64,000 nucleotides of DNA from Ornithinimicrobium ciconiae (GTDB taxonomy: Bacteria > Actinomycetota > Actinomycetes > Actinomycetales > Dermatophilaceae). The stretch covers positions 2,046,001-2,110,000 of the forward strand of contig NZ_CP041616.1 in NCBI RefSeq assembly GCF_007197575.1, in the 5' to 3' direction. Below are positions 48,499 through 56,907 of this stretch, one piece after another. Numbering within the stretch: the first letter of the stretch is position 1; each line of letters opens with the position of its first letter. The translations under genes were made by a program, and so were the position numbers. The notes under the pieces are model-generated. The model saw only the letters and a program-made list of their open reading frames with translations. It was not told the DNA's origin and made no database searches.

Positions 48499-50130
48499 TC
48501 AGCCGAGATGCTCTGCCAGGAAGGCTCTGGCGTGCTCGAGGAACAGCCCCCACGCACGCTCGTCCGCAGTGAGCAGGTGGTTGCGGCTGGGGAGGGGGAC
48601 GAAGCGGCTCCCCGGGATCAGCGCGGCGAGCTCCAGGCCGACCTCAACCGGTTGGCGCACCTCCTCCTGGGAGTGCATGACCAGCGTCGGGCAGGAGACG
48701 CGCGTGGCGGCATCGACGACGTCGATGGTGCCGAAGGCCTCCATGAACCGGACCGCGTTCTCCGGTGAGCAGGTCCGGGCCTGCAGCGCGTTGAACGAGG
48801 CCCAGAGCTCCTGCGTCCCGTCCGGGATGATCTGGGAGGTGAAGACCTGCCGGAACGCAGGATCGTCACGCCCCCACCCGACGCGCGCGAGCTCCAGGTG
48901 CAGACTCGCCTCCCGGCGGTCCTCCTCCGTGACCGCCCGGAGGGTGCGCCCCCGCGCGTAGCCGCCGTAGAGCAGCAGGACGCTGACCCGCTCGGGGTGG
49001 CGCGCCGCATAGGCGATCGAGACAGCGGCGCCCTGGGACAGCCCCAGCAGCGGGAAGGTCTCCAACTCCTCAGCGTCGACCACGGTCTCCAGGTCGTCGA
49101 CCCAGGCCTCGAAACTGATGTCGGCGACGTCCCACTCCGACAGACCGCAACCGCGCTCGTCATACCGCAGCAGCGTGTGCGTGGCACTGAGTCCAGCCAG
49201 CCAGTGGTGCCACACCGGGCTGTCCCAGTCGTGGGTGAGGTGGGTCAGCCAGGTCGCGGCCTTCACCAGCGGCGGGCCGTCGCCCGAGGTGGCGTAGGCC
49301 AGTCGGGTGCCATCCCGGCTGCGGCAGAAGCGGATCCGCTGCGTGGCTGGTGAGTCAGGATGTGGGACACCGTTTCTGGTGCTCCCCGGTGGTTGCGTGC
49401 TGCCGGTCACGACGAGCTCGTGGCGCAGGATCGACTCTTCGAGGTCACGCAGGCCCTGGGAAGGGTCCAGGCCCAACTCGTCCGCCAGCTGCTCCCGGTG
49501 CACCGCGAACCGACTCAGCGCAGCAACCTGCTGCCCGGTCGCATACAGCCCCGTCATCAGGGCGGCCAGGACGGATTCGTCGTGGGGTCGTCTGCTGAGG
49601 AACTCCTCGGCCAGGGCCACCGTCTCGTGGTGCCGCCCCAGCCTCAGGTTGGCCTGGACCAGCCCGGTGCGCGCCTCGTCGGCGAGGGCGAGCAAACGCC
49701 CGCGCTCGGCGACCAGGTCCACGTGGTCCAGGTCGGCATAAGGCTCGCCCTGCCAGAGTCCCAGCGCCGCCGTGAGCAGGACGAGTGTCTTCTGGGGCTC
49801 GACATCTCGGGCCGCGCGGACCTGCTCCTCAAAGAGCAGGACGTCGAGACCCTCCGTGGGCGCCACCAGGCGGTAGCCGGCACCGGAGGTCTCGATCGAG
49901 GTCGGTGGTGACAGTGACCGGCGCGCTCTGTGGACCAGGGTCTGGATGGCGGCGCCCGGATCGGCAGGTCCCTGATCGCCCCACATCCAGTCAGCGAGGG
50001 TCCCGACGGGCACCACCTGTCCGGGCCGAGCCGCCAGGGCTGCGAGCAACTGCCGTTGACGGCGGGAAGGCCGCCCCTGGTGATCATCGTCGCCGTCCTC
50101 GAGACGTGCCGGTCCGAAGACCCGGAGCAT
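48499..50130 (-). CDS. BTAD-type transcription regulator fused to an alpha/beta hydrolase
   Basis: 543 residues in three parts. Residues 1-90 form a winged-helix OmpR-type DNA-binding domain (MLRVFGPARL...QRQLLAALAARPG). Residues 95-240 form a bacterial transcriptional activation domain of TPR-like helices (ALGLWQGEPYADLD, LGRHHETVALAEEFLSRRP). Residues 265-543 form an alpha/beta hydrolase: RYDERGCGLSEW, the nucleophile elbow LLGLSQGAAVS and a late SRNHLL histidine. SARP/BTAD proteins normally lack a catalytic domain, so the hydrolase may sense or process a signal ester or lactone. TAGAAT sits six bases before the ATG. Divergent from a methyltransferase gene. Confidence 0.82.
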   Translation of the reverse strand: MLRVFGPARLEDGDDDHQGRPSRRQRQLLAALAARPGQVVPVGTLADWMWGDQGPADPGAAIQTLVHRARRSLSPPTSIETSGAGYRLVAPTEGLDVLLFEEQVRAARDVEPQKTLVLLTAALGLWQGEPYADLDHVDLVAERGRLLALADEARTGLVQANLRLGRHHETVALAEEFLSRRPHDESVLAALMTGLYATGQQVAALSRFAVHREQLADELGLDPSQGLRDLEESILRHELVVTGSTQPPGSTRNGVPHPDSPATQRIRFCRSRDGTRLAYATSGDGPPLVKAATWLTHLTHDWDSPVWHHWLAGLSATHTLLRYDERGCGLSEWDVADISFEAWVDDLETVVDAEELETFPLLGLSQGAAVSIAYAARHPERVSVLLLYGGYARGRTLRAVTEEDRREASLHLELARVGWGRDDPAFRQVFTSQIIPDGTQELWASFNALQARTCSPENAVRFMEAFGTIDVVDAATRVSCPTLVMHSQEEVRQPVEVGLELAALIPGSRFVPLPSRNHLLTADERAWGLFLEHARAFLAEHLG

Positions 50131-50136
50131 GACCTG

Positions 50137-50142
50137 ATTCTA
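50137..50142 (-). promoter_or_regulatory. -10 box TAGAAT for the leaderless BTAD-hydrolase mRNA
   Basis: Minus-strand TAGAAT, six bases, then ATG at 50130. The heptamers CTGACAG at 50160 and 50169 and GAGACAG at 50191 (22 bp from the second) lie upstream and could be a SARP-type direct-repeat site. Confidence 0.45.
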
Positions 50143-50262
50143 GGGCTCCACGGGCCTGCCTGACAGGGCTGACAGCCAGATGAAAGTCACGAGACAGCGA
50201 CGGTCTGGAGTGTTGGTGTCGTCGCAGCACGACGACGGCGCGGCGCAACGAAAGGAAACACC

Positions 50263-51333
50263 ATGGAGGGGACCACCCCTGAAGCAGACTTCGGTGAGCG
50301 GGTGTTCGGGTCGATGCTCGGCACCTTCGAGGTGCTGGCCATCGCCATCGGTGACGAACTGGGACTCTACGAACCGCTGGCGGGGCAGTGGCTCACCGGC
50401 CCGGAGCTCGCCGCCCGGGCCGGCATCCACGAGCGCTACGCCCGTGAGTGGCTGGAGCAGCAGTGCGCGACCGGGATCCTCGAGGTGGCCGACCCGACCC
50501 AGCCAGAGGCCGGCCGGCTCTTCACCCTTCCCCAGGACAGGGCGGAGGTGCTGGTGGCCAGTGACAGCACGGCATACATCACGCCGTTTGCACGGGTCAT
50601 CGCCAGCGCCGCGGCGCAGTTGCCTCGGCTGGTGGAGGCCTACCGCACCGGCGGGGGTGTCCCGTGGGCCGCGTTCGGCGAGCGGATGCGGACCGGGCAG
50701 GGCGACGCCAACCGGGCCCTCTTCCTCGAGTCCCTGGCCGGCGACTGGATCCCCACGATCCCCGGCGCCAGTGAGGCGTTGCGGGCCGGTGGCGACGTGC
50801 TGGACGTCGGGTGCGGAGAGGGCTGGTCGAGCATCGCCTTGGCGATGGGCTATCCGGACGCGCAGGTCGTCGGCGTCGACGTCGACGAGTCATCGATCGG
50901 CGCCGCGCGCCAGCACGCCGCTGAGCTCGGGGTGAGCGACCGGGTCACCTTCACCCTCACCGACGCTGCGACCACGGATGAGGCTGGGTATGACCTGGTC
51001 CTGGCCTTCGAGTGCGTCCACGACATGCCCGACCCGATCTCCGTGCTGCGAGCCATGAGAGCCGCCGCCCGGCCCGGCGCGCCGGTCGTGGTGATGGACG
51101 AGCGCGTGGGAGAGCACTTCGTGGGGCGCGCCGACGAGGTCGAGCAGCTGATGTATGGCATGTCGCTGCTGATCTGCCTGCCGGACGGCATGTCACACCC
51201 CGACTCGGTCGGGACCGGCACCGTGATGCGCCCCGACACGCTGCGGGCGTATGCCGTGGCGGCTGGCTTCGGTGGGGTCGATGTGCTGGACATCGAGAAC
51301 GACCTCTTCCGCTTCTACCAGCTGGTCGGCTGA
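50263..51333 (+). CDS. SAM-dependent methyltransferase with N-terminal winged helix
   Basis: 356 residues. The N-terminal 90 residues form a dimerisation/winged-helix part (LTGPELAARAGIHERYAREW). The class I Rossmann fold begins GDVLDVGCGEGWSSIALAMG, with VVGVDVDESSIGAARQ and VLAFECVHDMPDP. The layout is that of small-molecule O/N-methyltransferases. It is transcribed away from the BTAD-hydrolase gene, its likely regulator. The substrate is unknown. AAAGGA precedes the ATG. Confidence 0.78.
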   Translation: MEGTTPEADFGERVFGSMLGTFEVLAIAIGDELGLYEPLAGQWLTGPELAARAGIHERYAREWLEQQCATGILEVADPTQPEAGRLFTLPQDRAEVLVASDSTAYITPFARVIASAAAQLPRLVEAYRTGGGVPWAAFGERMRTGQGDANRALFLESLAGDWIPTIPGASEALRAGGDVLDVGCGEGWSSIALAMGYPDAQVVGVDVDESSIGAARQHAAELGVSDRVTFTLTDAATTDEAGYDLVLAFECVHDMPDPISVLRAMRAAARPGAPVVVMDERVGEHFVGRADEVEQLMYGMSLLICLPDGMSHPDSVGTGTVMRPDTLRAYAVAAGFGGVDVLDIENDLFRFYQLVG

Positions 51334-51337
51334 CCGT

Positions 51338-51343
51338 TACGCT
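51338..51343 (+). promoter_or_regulatory. -10 box TACGCT for leaderless ligD-pol mRNA
   Basis: TACGCT is six bases before the ATG at 51350, although the gene starts only 17 bp after the methyltransferase stop. Confidence 0.4.
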
Positions 51344-51349
51344 CGTGCC

Positions 51350-52411
51350 ATGGCGAGCGCCCTGATGCTGACTGTGCCCGGCCCGGAGGGGGACCGGGAG
51401 GTGCGGCTGAGCAGCCCGGACAAGACCGTGTGGCCGGCCACCGACGCGGGTGAGGTGATCACCAAGGCCGACCTCGCGGCATACCTGATGGCGGTGGGGG
51501 AGCCGCTCCTGCGCGCGCTGGCCGACCGTCCGTTGACCCTGCAGCGGGTGCGCGACGGCATCGAGGGGGAGATCTTCTACTCCAAGAACCCTCCCAAGGG
51601 GGTGCCGGAGTGGGTGCGCACGACGATGGTGACCTATCCGTCCGGGCGCAGCCACCCGCAGCTGGTCATCGACGAGCTCGCGGCGGCCGTGTGGGCGGCG
51701 CAGATGGGGACGGTGACCTTCCACCCGTGGCCGGTGCGCAGCGGCGACAACGACCACCCCGACGAGATTCGCATCGACCTGGACCCGCAGCCGGGCCTCG
51801 GGTTCGCCGAGATCGTCGAGGTCGCCCGCGGGCTGCGCGAGGTGATGATCGAGGTCGGCCTGACGCCGTTCGTGAAGACCACCGGTAGCCGTGGGGTGCA
51901 CGTCTTCGCCGCGATCGTGCCGCGCCTGGAGTTCCTGGAGGTGCGGCACGCCGTGATCGGGATCGCGCGGGAGCTCGAGCGCCGCATGCCGGACCTGGTC
52001 ACCACCTCCTGGTGGAAGGAGGAGCGGGGGCAGCGGATCTTCGTCGACTTCAACCAGGCGACCCGGGACCGCACGCTGGCGGCCGCCTGGTCGCCACGGG
52101 TGCTGCCCGGCGGTCCGGTGTCGGTGCCGATGACCTGGGAGCAGCTCGGTGAGATCGGCCCCGACGAGCTGACCGTGCGGACGGCGCCGGAGTGGTTGGC
52201 CGAGCACGGCGATGCCTGGGAGCACCTGCACGACGAGGCGGGGTCGATCGACGGGGCCTATGCGCTGTGGGAGGCGGACCTCGAGCGCGGACTGGGCGAG
52301 CTGAACTTTCCACCCGACCACCCCAAGATGCCCGGGGAGCCCCCGCGGGTGCAGCCGAGCAAGAAGGTCGCTGAGCACTGGGACGAGGACGGCAACCGGA
52401 TCGAGGACTAG
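51350..52411 (+). CDS. Stand-alone LigD-type polymerase (AEP primase-polymerase)
   Basis: 353 residues, the polymerase domain of LigD without ligase or phosphoesterase modules. Typical stretches are LSSPDKTVWPATDAG, LADRPLTLQRVRDGIEGE, the catalytic metal site DEIRIDLDPQPGLGF, VKTTGSRGVHVF, and IFVDFNQATRDRTLAAAWSP with the third acidic residue. Such enzymes fill gaps in non-homologous end joining or base-excision repair and prefer ribonucleotides. The next gene encodes an ATP-dependent ligase of the LigC type, with a 46-bp gap, so the two form a split repair unit. No Ku gene is in the window. Confidence 0.87.
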   Translation: MASALMLTVPGPEGDREVRLSSPDKTVWPATDAGEVITKADLAAYLMAVGEPLLRALADRPLTLQRVRDGIEGEIFYSKNPPKGVPEWVRTTMVTYPSGRSHPQLVIDELAAAVWAAQMGTVTFHPWPVRSGDNDHPDEIRIDLDPQPGLGFAEIVEVARGLREVMIEVGLTPFVKTTGSRGVHVFAAIVPRLEFLEVRHAVIGIARELERRMPDLVTTSWWKEERGQRIFVDFNQATRDRTLAAAWSPRVLPGGPVSVPMTWEQLGEIGPDELTVRTAPEWLAEHGDAWEHLHDEAGSIDGAYALWEADLERGLGELNFPPDHPKMPGEPPRVQPSKKVAEHWDEDGNRIED

Positions 52412-52457
52412 GCCTAGCCTGCGCACCCTGGGACGGGCGATCGTGCAGACTGACGTC

Positions 52458-53516
52458 ATGGATCTGCCCGTCATGCCACCGGTCAAGCCGATGCTCGCCA
52501 AGCCGGTCAAGGGCATCCCCGAGGGGCAGTTCTACGAGCCCAAGTGGGACGGCTTCCGCTCGATCATCTTCCGCGACGGCGACGAGGTCGAGATCGGCTC
52601 GCGCAACGAGCGGCCGATGACGCGCTACTTCCCCGAGGTCGTCGAGGCGGTGCTGGCCAACTTCCCGGAGCGCGCGGTGATCGACGGGGAGATCATCTGC
52701 GTCGAGCCCGACGGCAGCCGGCTGGACTTCGAGGCGCTGCAGCAGCGCATCCACCCGGCCGACTCCCGGGTGCGCAAGCTCTCGGTCGAGACGCCGGCGA
52801 GTTTCGTGGCCTTCGACCTGCTGGCTCTCGGCGACGAGGACCTGATGGGGCGCCCACTGGAGGAGCGGCGGGCAACCCTGCAGGAGGTCCTGGCGCAGGC
52901 CCAGCCTCCGATCTATCTGACCCGACTAACCCGCGACACCGCCGAGGCCCAGGAGTGGTTTGAGCAGTTCGAGGGGGCCGGGCTCGACGGGCTGATCGCC
53001 AAGGACCCGGCCGGTGTCTATCAGCCCGACAAGCGGGTCCAGTCCAAGATCAAGCACGTGCGCACCGCCGACTGCGTCGTCGCCGGCTATCGCGTCCACA
53101 AGTCCGGCCCCGACGCGCTGGGGTCCCTGCTGCTCGGGCTCTATACCGAGGACGGCACGCTTGGCTCCGTCGGTGTCATCGGCGCCTTCCCGATGGCCCG
53201 TCGCCGCGAGCTCATCGAGGAGTTGCGGCCGCTGGTGACCGACATCGAAAGCCACCCGTGGAACTGGGCCGCGACCTTCGAGGGCACGCCGCGCAAGAAC
53301 GAGACGAGCCGCTGGAATGCCGGCAAGGACCTCTCCTTCGTCCCGCTGCGACCAGAACGGGTGGTCGAGGTCAGGTACGACTACATGGAGGGCGCGCGCT
53401 TCCGGCATACGGCGCAGTTTGTGCGGTGGCGGCCCGACCGGGAGCCAGAGTCGTGCACCTATGCCCAACTGGACCAACCGGACTCCTTCGACCTCTCGGA
53501 GGTGCTCCGTGGTTGA
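52458..53516 (+). CDS. ligC: ATP-dependent DNA ligase, LigC type
   Basis: 352 residues. Motif I is YEPKWDGFRS with the adenylated Lys29; further motifs are VIDGEII, FVAFDLLALG, GLDGLIAKDPAG and SKIKHVRTADCVVAGYR (motif V). An OB-fold with SLLLGLYTEDGTLGSVGVIG follows. It seals nicks using ATP. LigC enzymes act with AEP polymerases in excision repair and backup end joining, which matches the upstream gene. ATG 52458 gives the common start MDLPVMPPVKPMLA; GTG 52443 is an alternative. Confidence 0.9.
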   Translation: MDLPVMPPVKPMLAKPVKGIPEGQFYEPKWDGFRSIIFRDGDEVEIGSRNERPMTRYFPEVVEAVLANFPERAVIDGEIICVEPDGSRLDFEALQQRIHPADSRVRKLSVETPASFVAFDLLALGDEDLMGRPLEERRATLQEVLAQAQPPIYLTRLTRDTAEAQEWFEQFEGAGLDGLIAKDPAGVYQPDKRVQSKIKHVRTADCVVAGYRVHKSGPDALGSLLLGLYTEDGTLGSVGVIGAFPMARRRELIEELRPLVTDIESHPWNWAATFEGTPRKNETSRWNAGKDLSFVPLRPERVVEVRYDYMEGARFRHTAQFVRWRPDREPESCTYAQLDQPDSFDLSEVLRG

Positions 53517-54708
53517 GGTGCGGGTGCGACCCAAGATCAGCACGGTCCTGGCGGTCGGAGGAGTGGGCAGTGCGGTCGGCGCAGCCCTGGCCTCGCTGGG
53601 GGTGGCGACCTACTTCGCCCGGCGCGTGGTGACCCCCGAGCACGAGAAGAAGGACGACACCGAGATCCGGGCCGTCGACGACGGGGACGGCCCGCGCACG
53701 ATCACGCTGGTCGCTGCGCCGCACACGCTCTCTCCCGGCCGCTACGGGCTCTGGCTCGAGCGCGGCGCTGGCCACGCCCGGGTCGGTGAGGTGATCTCCA
53801 GCGACCTCGCGCCACGGAGGGCCCACGACCGCACGGTGGTGCGTGAGCTGATCGGTGTCGACGACGGCCTTCTCGAGCCGGGGCCGGCCCGGTGGAACTC
53901 CTACTACTACTGCGGCGACCCGCACAGCGCCGTTGGGCTGGACTTCGACAACGTCGAGGTGCCGGCCGAGATCGGCGACCTGCCGGCCTGGCAGGTGCCG
54001 CCGCGCTCGGCACAGGACCGCCCCGGCCAGTGGGCGATCTGTGTGCACGGCCGCTCCGCCAAGCGCGAGGAGACCATCCGCGCCCTGCCCCTGCTGCACG
54101 ACCTCGGCTACACCACCCTGGTGCCGATGTACCGCAACGATATTGGCGCACCCCGCAGCGTGGACGGGCGTTACAACCTCGGGCTCTCAGAGTGGCGTGA
54201 CGTCGAGGCCGCGATCGCGTATGCCGTCAGCCAGGGCGCCAAGACGGTCACCCTGGTCGGGTGGTCGATGGGCGGGGCGATCGTGCTGCAGACCCTCGAC
54301 CGCTCGGACTATGCGCGCTATGTCGACAAGGTCGTGCTGGACTGCCCGGTGATTGACTGGGGTGTGGTCCTCACACACAATGCTGACCTCAACAAGATCC
54401 CGCGCGCGGCCAGCATGCTGGGCAAGCTGCTGATGGGCCGCAAGGCCACCCGGCACTTGGTCGGAGTGGCCGAGCCGCTCGACATCGCCGTCACCAACTG
54501 GGTGGCGCGCGCGGATGAGCTCTCCCACCCCATCCTGCTCATGCACTCCCGCACCGACGACGTCGTGCCCTATGGCCCGTCCGAGCAGCTGGCCGAGAAA
54601 CGCCCGGACCTGATCACGCTCGACCTGTGGGACGGTCCCATGCACTGCCGGGAGTGGAACACGGACGCGGAGCGCTGGGAGCGCACCGTGCGTGAGTTCT
54701 TGAGCTGA
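53509..54708 (+). CDS. Membrane-anchored alpha/beta hydrolase
   Basis: 399 residues. One hydrophobic segment at about 10-30 is followed by a beta-rich part of about 120 residues and then an alpha/beta hydrolase fold: AICVHGRSAKREETIRALPL, nucleophile elbow LVGWSMGGAIVLQ, LMHSRTDDVVPYG (acid) and GPMHCREWN (His). It may act on lipids or peptides at the membrane; nothing identifies a substrate. GTG 53509 has GGAGG about seven bases upstream and overlaps the ligase stop, so it belongs to the same operon. Confidence 0.78.
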   Translation: MVEVRVRPKISTVLAVGGVGSAVGAALASLGVATYFARRVVTPEHEKKDDTEIRAVDDGDGPRTITLVAAPHTLSPGRYGLWLERGAGHARVGEVISSDLAPRRAHDRTVVRELIGVDDGLLEPGPARWNSYYYCGDPHSAVGLDFDNVEVPAEIGDLPAWQVPPRSAQDRPGQWAICVHGRSAKREETIRALPLLHDLGYTTLVPMYRNDIGAPRSVDGRYNLGLSEWRDVEAAIAYAVSQGAKTVTLVGWSMGGAIVLQTLDRSDYARYVDKVVLDCPVIDWGVVLTHNADLNKIPRAASMLGKLLMGRKATRHLVGVAEPLDIAVTNWVARADELSHPILLMHSRTDDVVPYGPSEQLAEKRPDLITLDLWDGPMHCREWNTDAERWERTVREFLS

Positions 54709-54770
54709 CACGCTCGGGCCACGACGTCCGTGGCCCCCACTGGCGGCCCTGTCTCGGCCGACCTACACGC

Positions 54771-55315
54771 TGGCAGTTCGTCGGGCCTGACACGGGGTCG
54801 CAGCCGCTCCGCACTTCCGCTGGCAGTTCATCGGGCCGGCTATTCGGGCAGGGCGCTGACCTGCGGATATGCCGAACTCCACCCGCCGAGGCGCGCGAAC
54901 TGCCACCGGTTCTGCAGATAGCGGCGAGAGGAGCGCCGAGACCGCCCGGTCCGGTGCGCGGCATGCAGGGTCGCAGCCGCTCCATCTGCACTTCCGTTGG
55001 CAGTTCGCCGGGTCGGCCAGTCGGGCAGGGCGCTGACCTGCGGAAATGCCGAACTCCACCCGCCGAGGCGCTCGAACTGCCAGCGATTCTGCAGATGGCG
55101 GCGAGAGGAGCGCCGAGACAGCCCGGTCCGGACCACAGCGTTCTGCAGGTGAGTGGCATGCAGGGTTCGCAACCGGTCCATCTGCACATCGGCTGGCAGT
55201 TCATCGGGCCGGCACGTCGGGCAGGGACGCTGACCCGCGGATATGCCGAAGTCCACCCGCGACGACGGGCGAACTGCCAGCAGTTCTGCAGGTGGTGGCG
55301 AGAGGAGTGCTGACC
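54771..55315. repeat. Block of three and a half imperfect 180-196-bp repeats with internal inverted arms
   Basis: Copies are anchored by TGGCAGTTC at 54771 (partial), 54821, 54998 and 55194. Each full copy contains TCGGGCAGGG, CGCTGACC, ATGCCGAACTCCACCCG or close variants, then GAACTGCCA (54897-54905 in the first), CTGCAG and GGCGAGAGGAGCGC. TGGCAGTTC and GAACTGCCA pair, so every copy can fold into a long hairpin. The 699-bp gap 54709-55407 has no credible gene; minus-strand frames across it are by-products of the repetition. Confidence 0.75.
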
Positions 55316-55370
55316 GGGGCGAGGGGTGGTGACAAGCGCCCTTGACACGGCGGAGTCACGTCAAGTACCT

Positions 55371-55382
55371 TTGACATGTCAA
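55371..55382. promoter_or_regulatory. Palindrome TTGACATGTCAA before the XRE gene
   Basis: A perfect 12-bp dyad 25 bp upstream of the GTG at 55408. Half-sites TTGACA (55342) and GTCAA (55359) lie just upstream, so the region holds four related half-sites. It is a candidate operator for the small XRE regulator. Confidence 0.5.
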
Positions 55383-55407
55383 GGACGCTAGACACCGGGA
55401 GGCAATC

Positions 55408-55602
55408 GTGCGCAATGACGTGCGTGAGCTCAGGCTCGCAGCGGGCCTGTCCCAGCGTGAGCTGGGGGAGGCGCTGCAGGTCTCGCGCCAAACCGTGAAC
55501 TCCATCGAGACGGGCCGCTATGACCCGTCACTGCCGCTGGCCATCAGCATCGCCCGGCACTTCCACCGCACCGTAGAGGAGATCTTCCATGTCGACGACT
55601 GA
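55408..55602 (+). CDS. Small XRE-family regulator
   Basis: 64 residues, almost all helix-turn-helix: VRELRLAAGLSQRELGEALQ, VSRQTVNSIETGRYDPSLPL, ending TVEEIFHVDD. This minimal Cro-like family is often paired with a small membrane protein in the same operon. Here the partner gene begins 14 bp before its stop. GGGAGG precedes the GTG. The upstream palindrome suggests autoregulation. Confidence 0.85.
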   Translation: MRNDVRELRLAAGLSQRELGEALQVSRQTVNSIETGRYDPSLPLAISIARHFHRTVEEIFHVDD

Positions 55603-56017
55603 GCTCACCGGACGCCAGAAGGCCATCGCGCTGCTGGTGATGATGCTGGCCCTCGGCGCCATCATCGTCGTCGGACTCCTGCTGCGCGAGTACGGGCCGG
55701 GCAATATGGGCACCGGCTTCCTGCAGGGTGCCGCCGTGGGGGTCATCGGCGTTGCCATCGTCGCCTGGCGCGTGACGCGGAGTCCGGACCGAGCCACGAG
55801 CTTTGAGCGGGCGTTCACCCAACAGGGTGACGAGCGTGACGACGTCGTGCTGACTCGCGCCCTGGCCGTGCTGGGCCTGCTGGCGTTCCCGCTGACCGGC
55901 GCCGCCGCGGTGGCTATCGGTCTGGGGGCCTCGGTGGAGATGGTGCTCGCGCTGTTGCTGATTGGTCAGGTGCTCGTGGGGGCTGTGGCGTATGCCGTGC
56001 AATCCCGCCGGCACTGA
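55589..56017 (+). CDS. Small four-helix membrane protein (DUF2178-like)
   Basis: 142 residues with four hydrophobic segments arranged as two pairs (about 12-32, 42-60, 88-108 and 115-135). Between the pairs is a polar loop RAFTQQGDERDDVVLTRALA. The XRE plus membrane-protein pairing is frequent in Gram-positive genomes and may form a membrane-sensing switch, but no ligand is known. Confidence 0.65.
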   Translation: MSTTELTGRQKAIALLVMMLALGAIIVVGLLLREYGPGNMGTGFLQGAAVGVIGVAIVAWRVTRSPDRATSFERAFTQQGDERDDVVLTRALAVLGLLAFPLTGAAAVAIGLGASVEMVLALLLIGQVLVGAVAYAVQSRRH

Positions 56018-56131
56018 CCAAGCGCGGTGGAGCAGCAGTTCCCCGGATTCAGGACGCTCTGCGAGTCGTCCTGCCCAGGGGCCCCGCCGGAGACTTTGTG
56101 GTCGTGGGCAGTGAGGCGGTTTGCTCGGTGC

Positions 56132-56878
56132 TCAGTCCGGGGTGGCGACGTAGCGCAGCATGAGGTCGCTCTCGATTGCCAACGCATGACGCAGGTCGAA
56201 GTGCGCCAGCTCGCCGGTGCGCCCGATCGGGGCCTCCACGATCCGGGGACCGGTGCCGCCGACGACCACCGGCCGGATGGTCAGGCACAGCTCGTCCACC
56301 ACCCCGGCCTGCAGCCAGCCGCCGAGAAGGTGCGGTCCGCCCTCGGTCAGGACGTGGTCCAGGCCGCGTTCGTGGAGGGCCTCGACAGCCAGACTCGGCT
56401 CCACCAGGTCCGCGCCCGCCGGGACCACGGCGTCCGCGCCGATCCGCTCGGCGAGGTCGTCGCTGACCGCGCGGGCGCACAGCACCAGCAGGGCGCCCCC
56501 GTCCGGATCGTCGACCATGACCTTCTCGGGGAGGTCCCCTGAGGCGGTGACCACGGCGAGCGTGGGATGGTCAGCCCGGCCGGCCGCACGGCGCACCTGC
56601 ACCAGGGCCGGATCCTCCGTCCGCAGTCGGCCGTATCCCTCAGCGCGGATCGTCCCCGCGCCCACCACGACGACGTCGGCCAAGGCCCGCAGCACGTCAA
56701 AGACCTGCTTGTCCGCCGAGGAGTTGATCGAGCCGGAGAGTCCGTCACCCCCGGTGGCGTGACCGTCCAGGGTGCTGACGAAGTTGGCGCGGACCACGGG
56801 ACCTGGCCCCACGGCATACGCCTCGAGGAGCTGGTCCAGGGAGTGGGAGCCGGAGAGCATCGTGACCATGCCCCCCAT
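56132..56878 (-). CDS. RibD C-terminal-domain reductase (pyrimidine reductase family)
   Basis: 248 residues with a DHFR-like fold: VVRANFVSTLDGHATGGDG, VVVVGAGTIRAEGYGRLR, LTEGGPHLLGGWLQAGVVDE and LTIRPVVVGGTG. These match the reductase half of RibD, which reduces the ribosyl group of a riboflavin precursor with NADPH. There is no deaminase domain and no rib gene nearby, so it may act on another substrate. The start could be ATG 56878, or ATG 56869, which has a G-rich stretch just upstream. Confidence 0.82.
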   Translation of the reverse strand: MGGMVTMLSGSHSLDQLLEAYAVGPGPVVRANFVSTLDGHATGGDGLSGSINSSADKQVFDVLRALADVVVVGAGTIRAEGYGRLRTEDPALVQVRRAAGRADHPTLAVVTASGDLPEKVMVDDPDGGALLVLCARAVSDDLAERIGADAVVPAGADLVEPSLAVEALHERGLDHVLTEGGPHLLGGWLQAGVVDELCLTIRPVVVGGTGPRIVEAPIGRTGELAHFDLRHALAIESDLMLRYVATPD

Positions 56879-56907
56879 CGTGGCCCAATTGGTGAAAGGA
56901 TGCGGCG

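Noticed and set aside
54614..55348. Minus-strand frames of 100-245 codons across the 54.8-55.3 kb repeats
   Set aside because: All three minus frames give repetitive Cys/Arg/Pro/Ser-rich products that follow the DNA repeats. There is no ribosome site or family resemblance, so I treat the region as non-coding.
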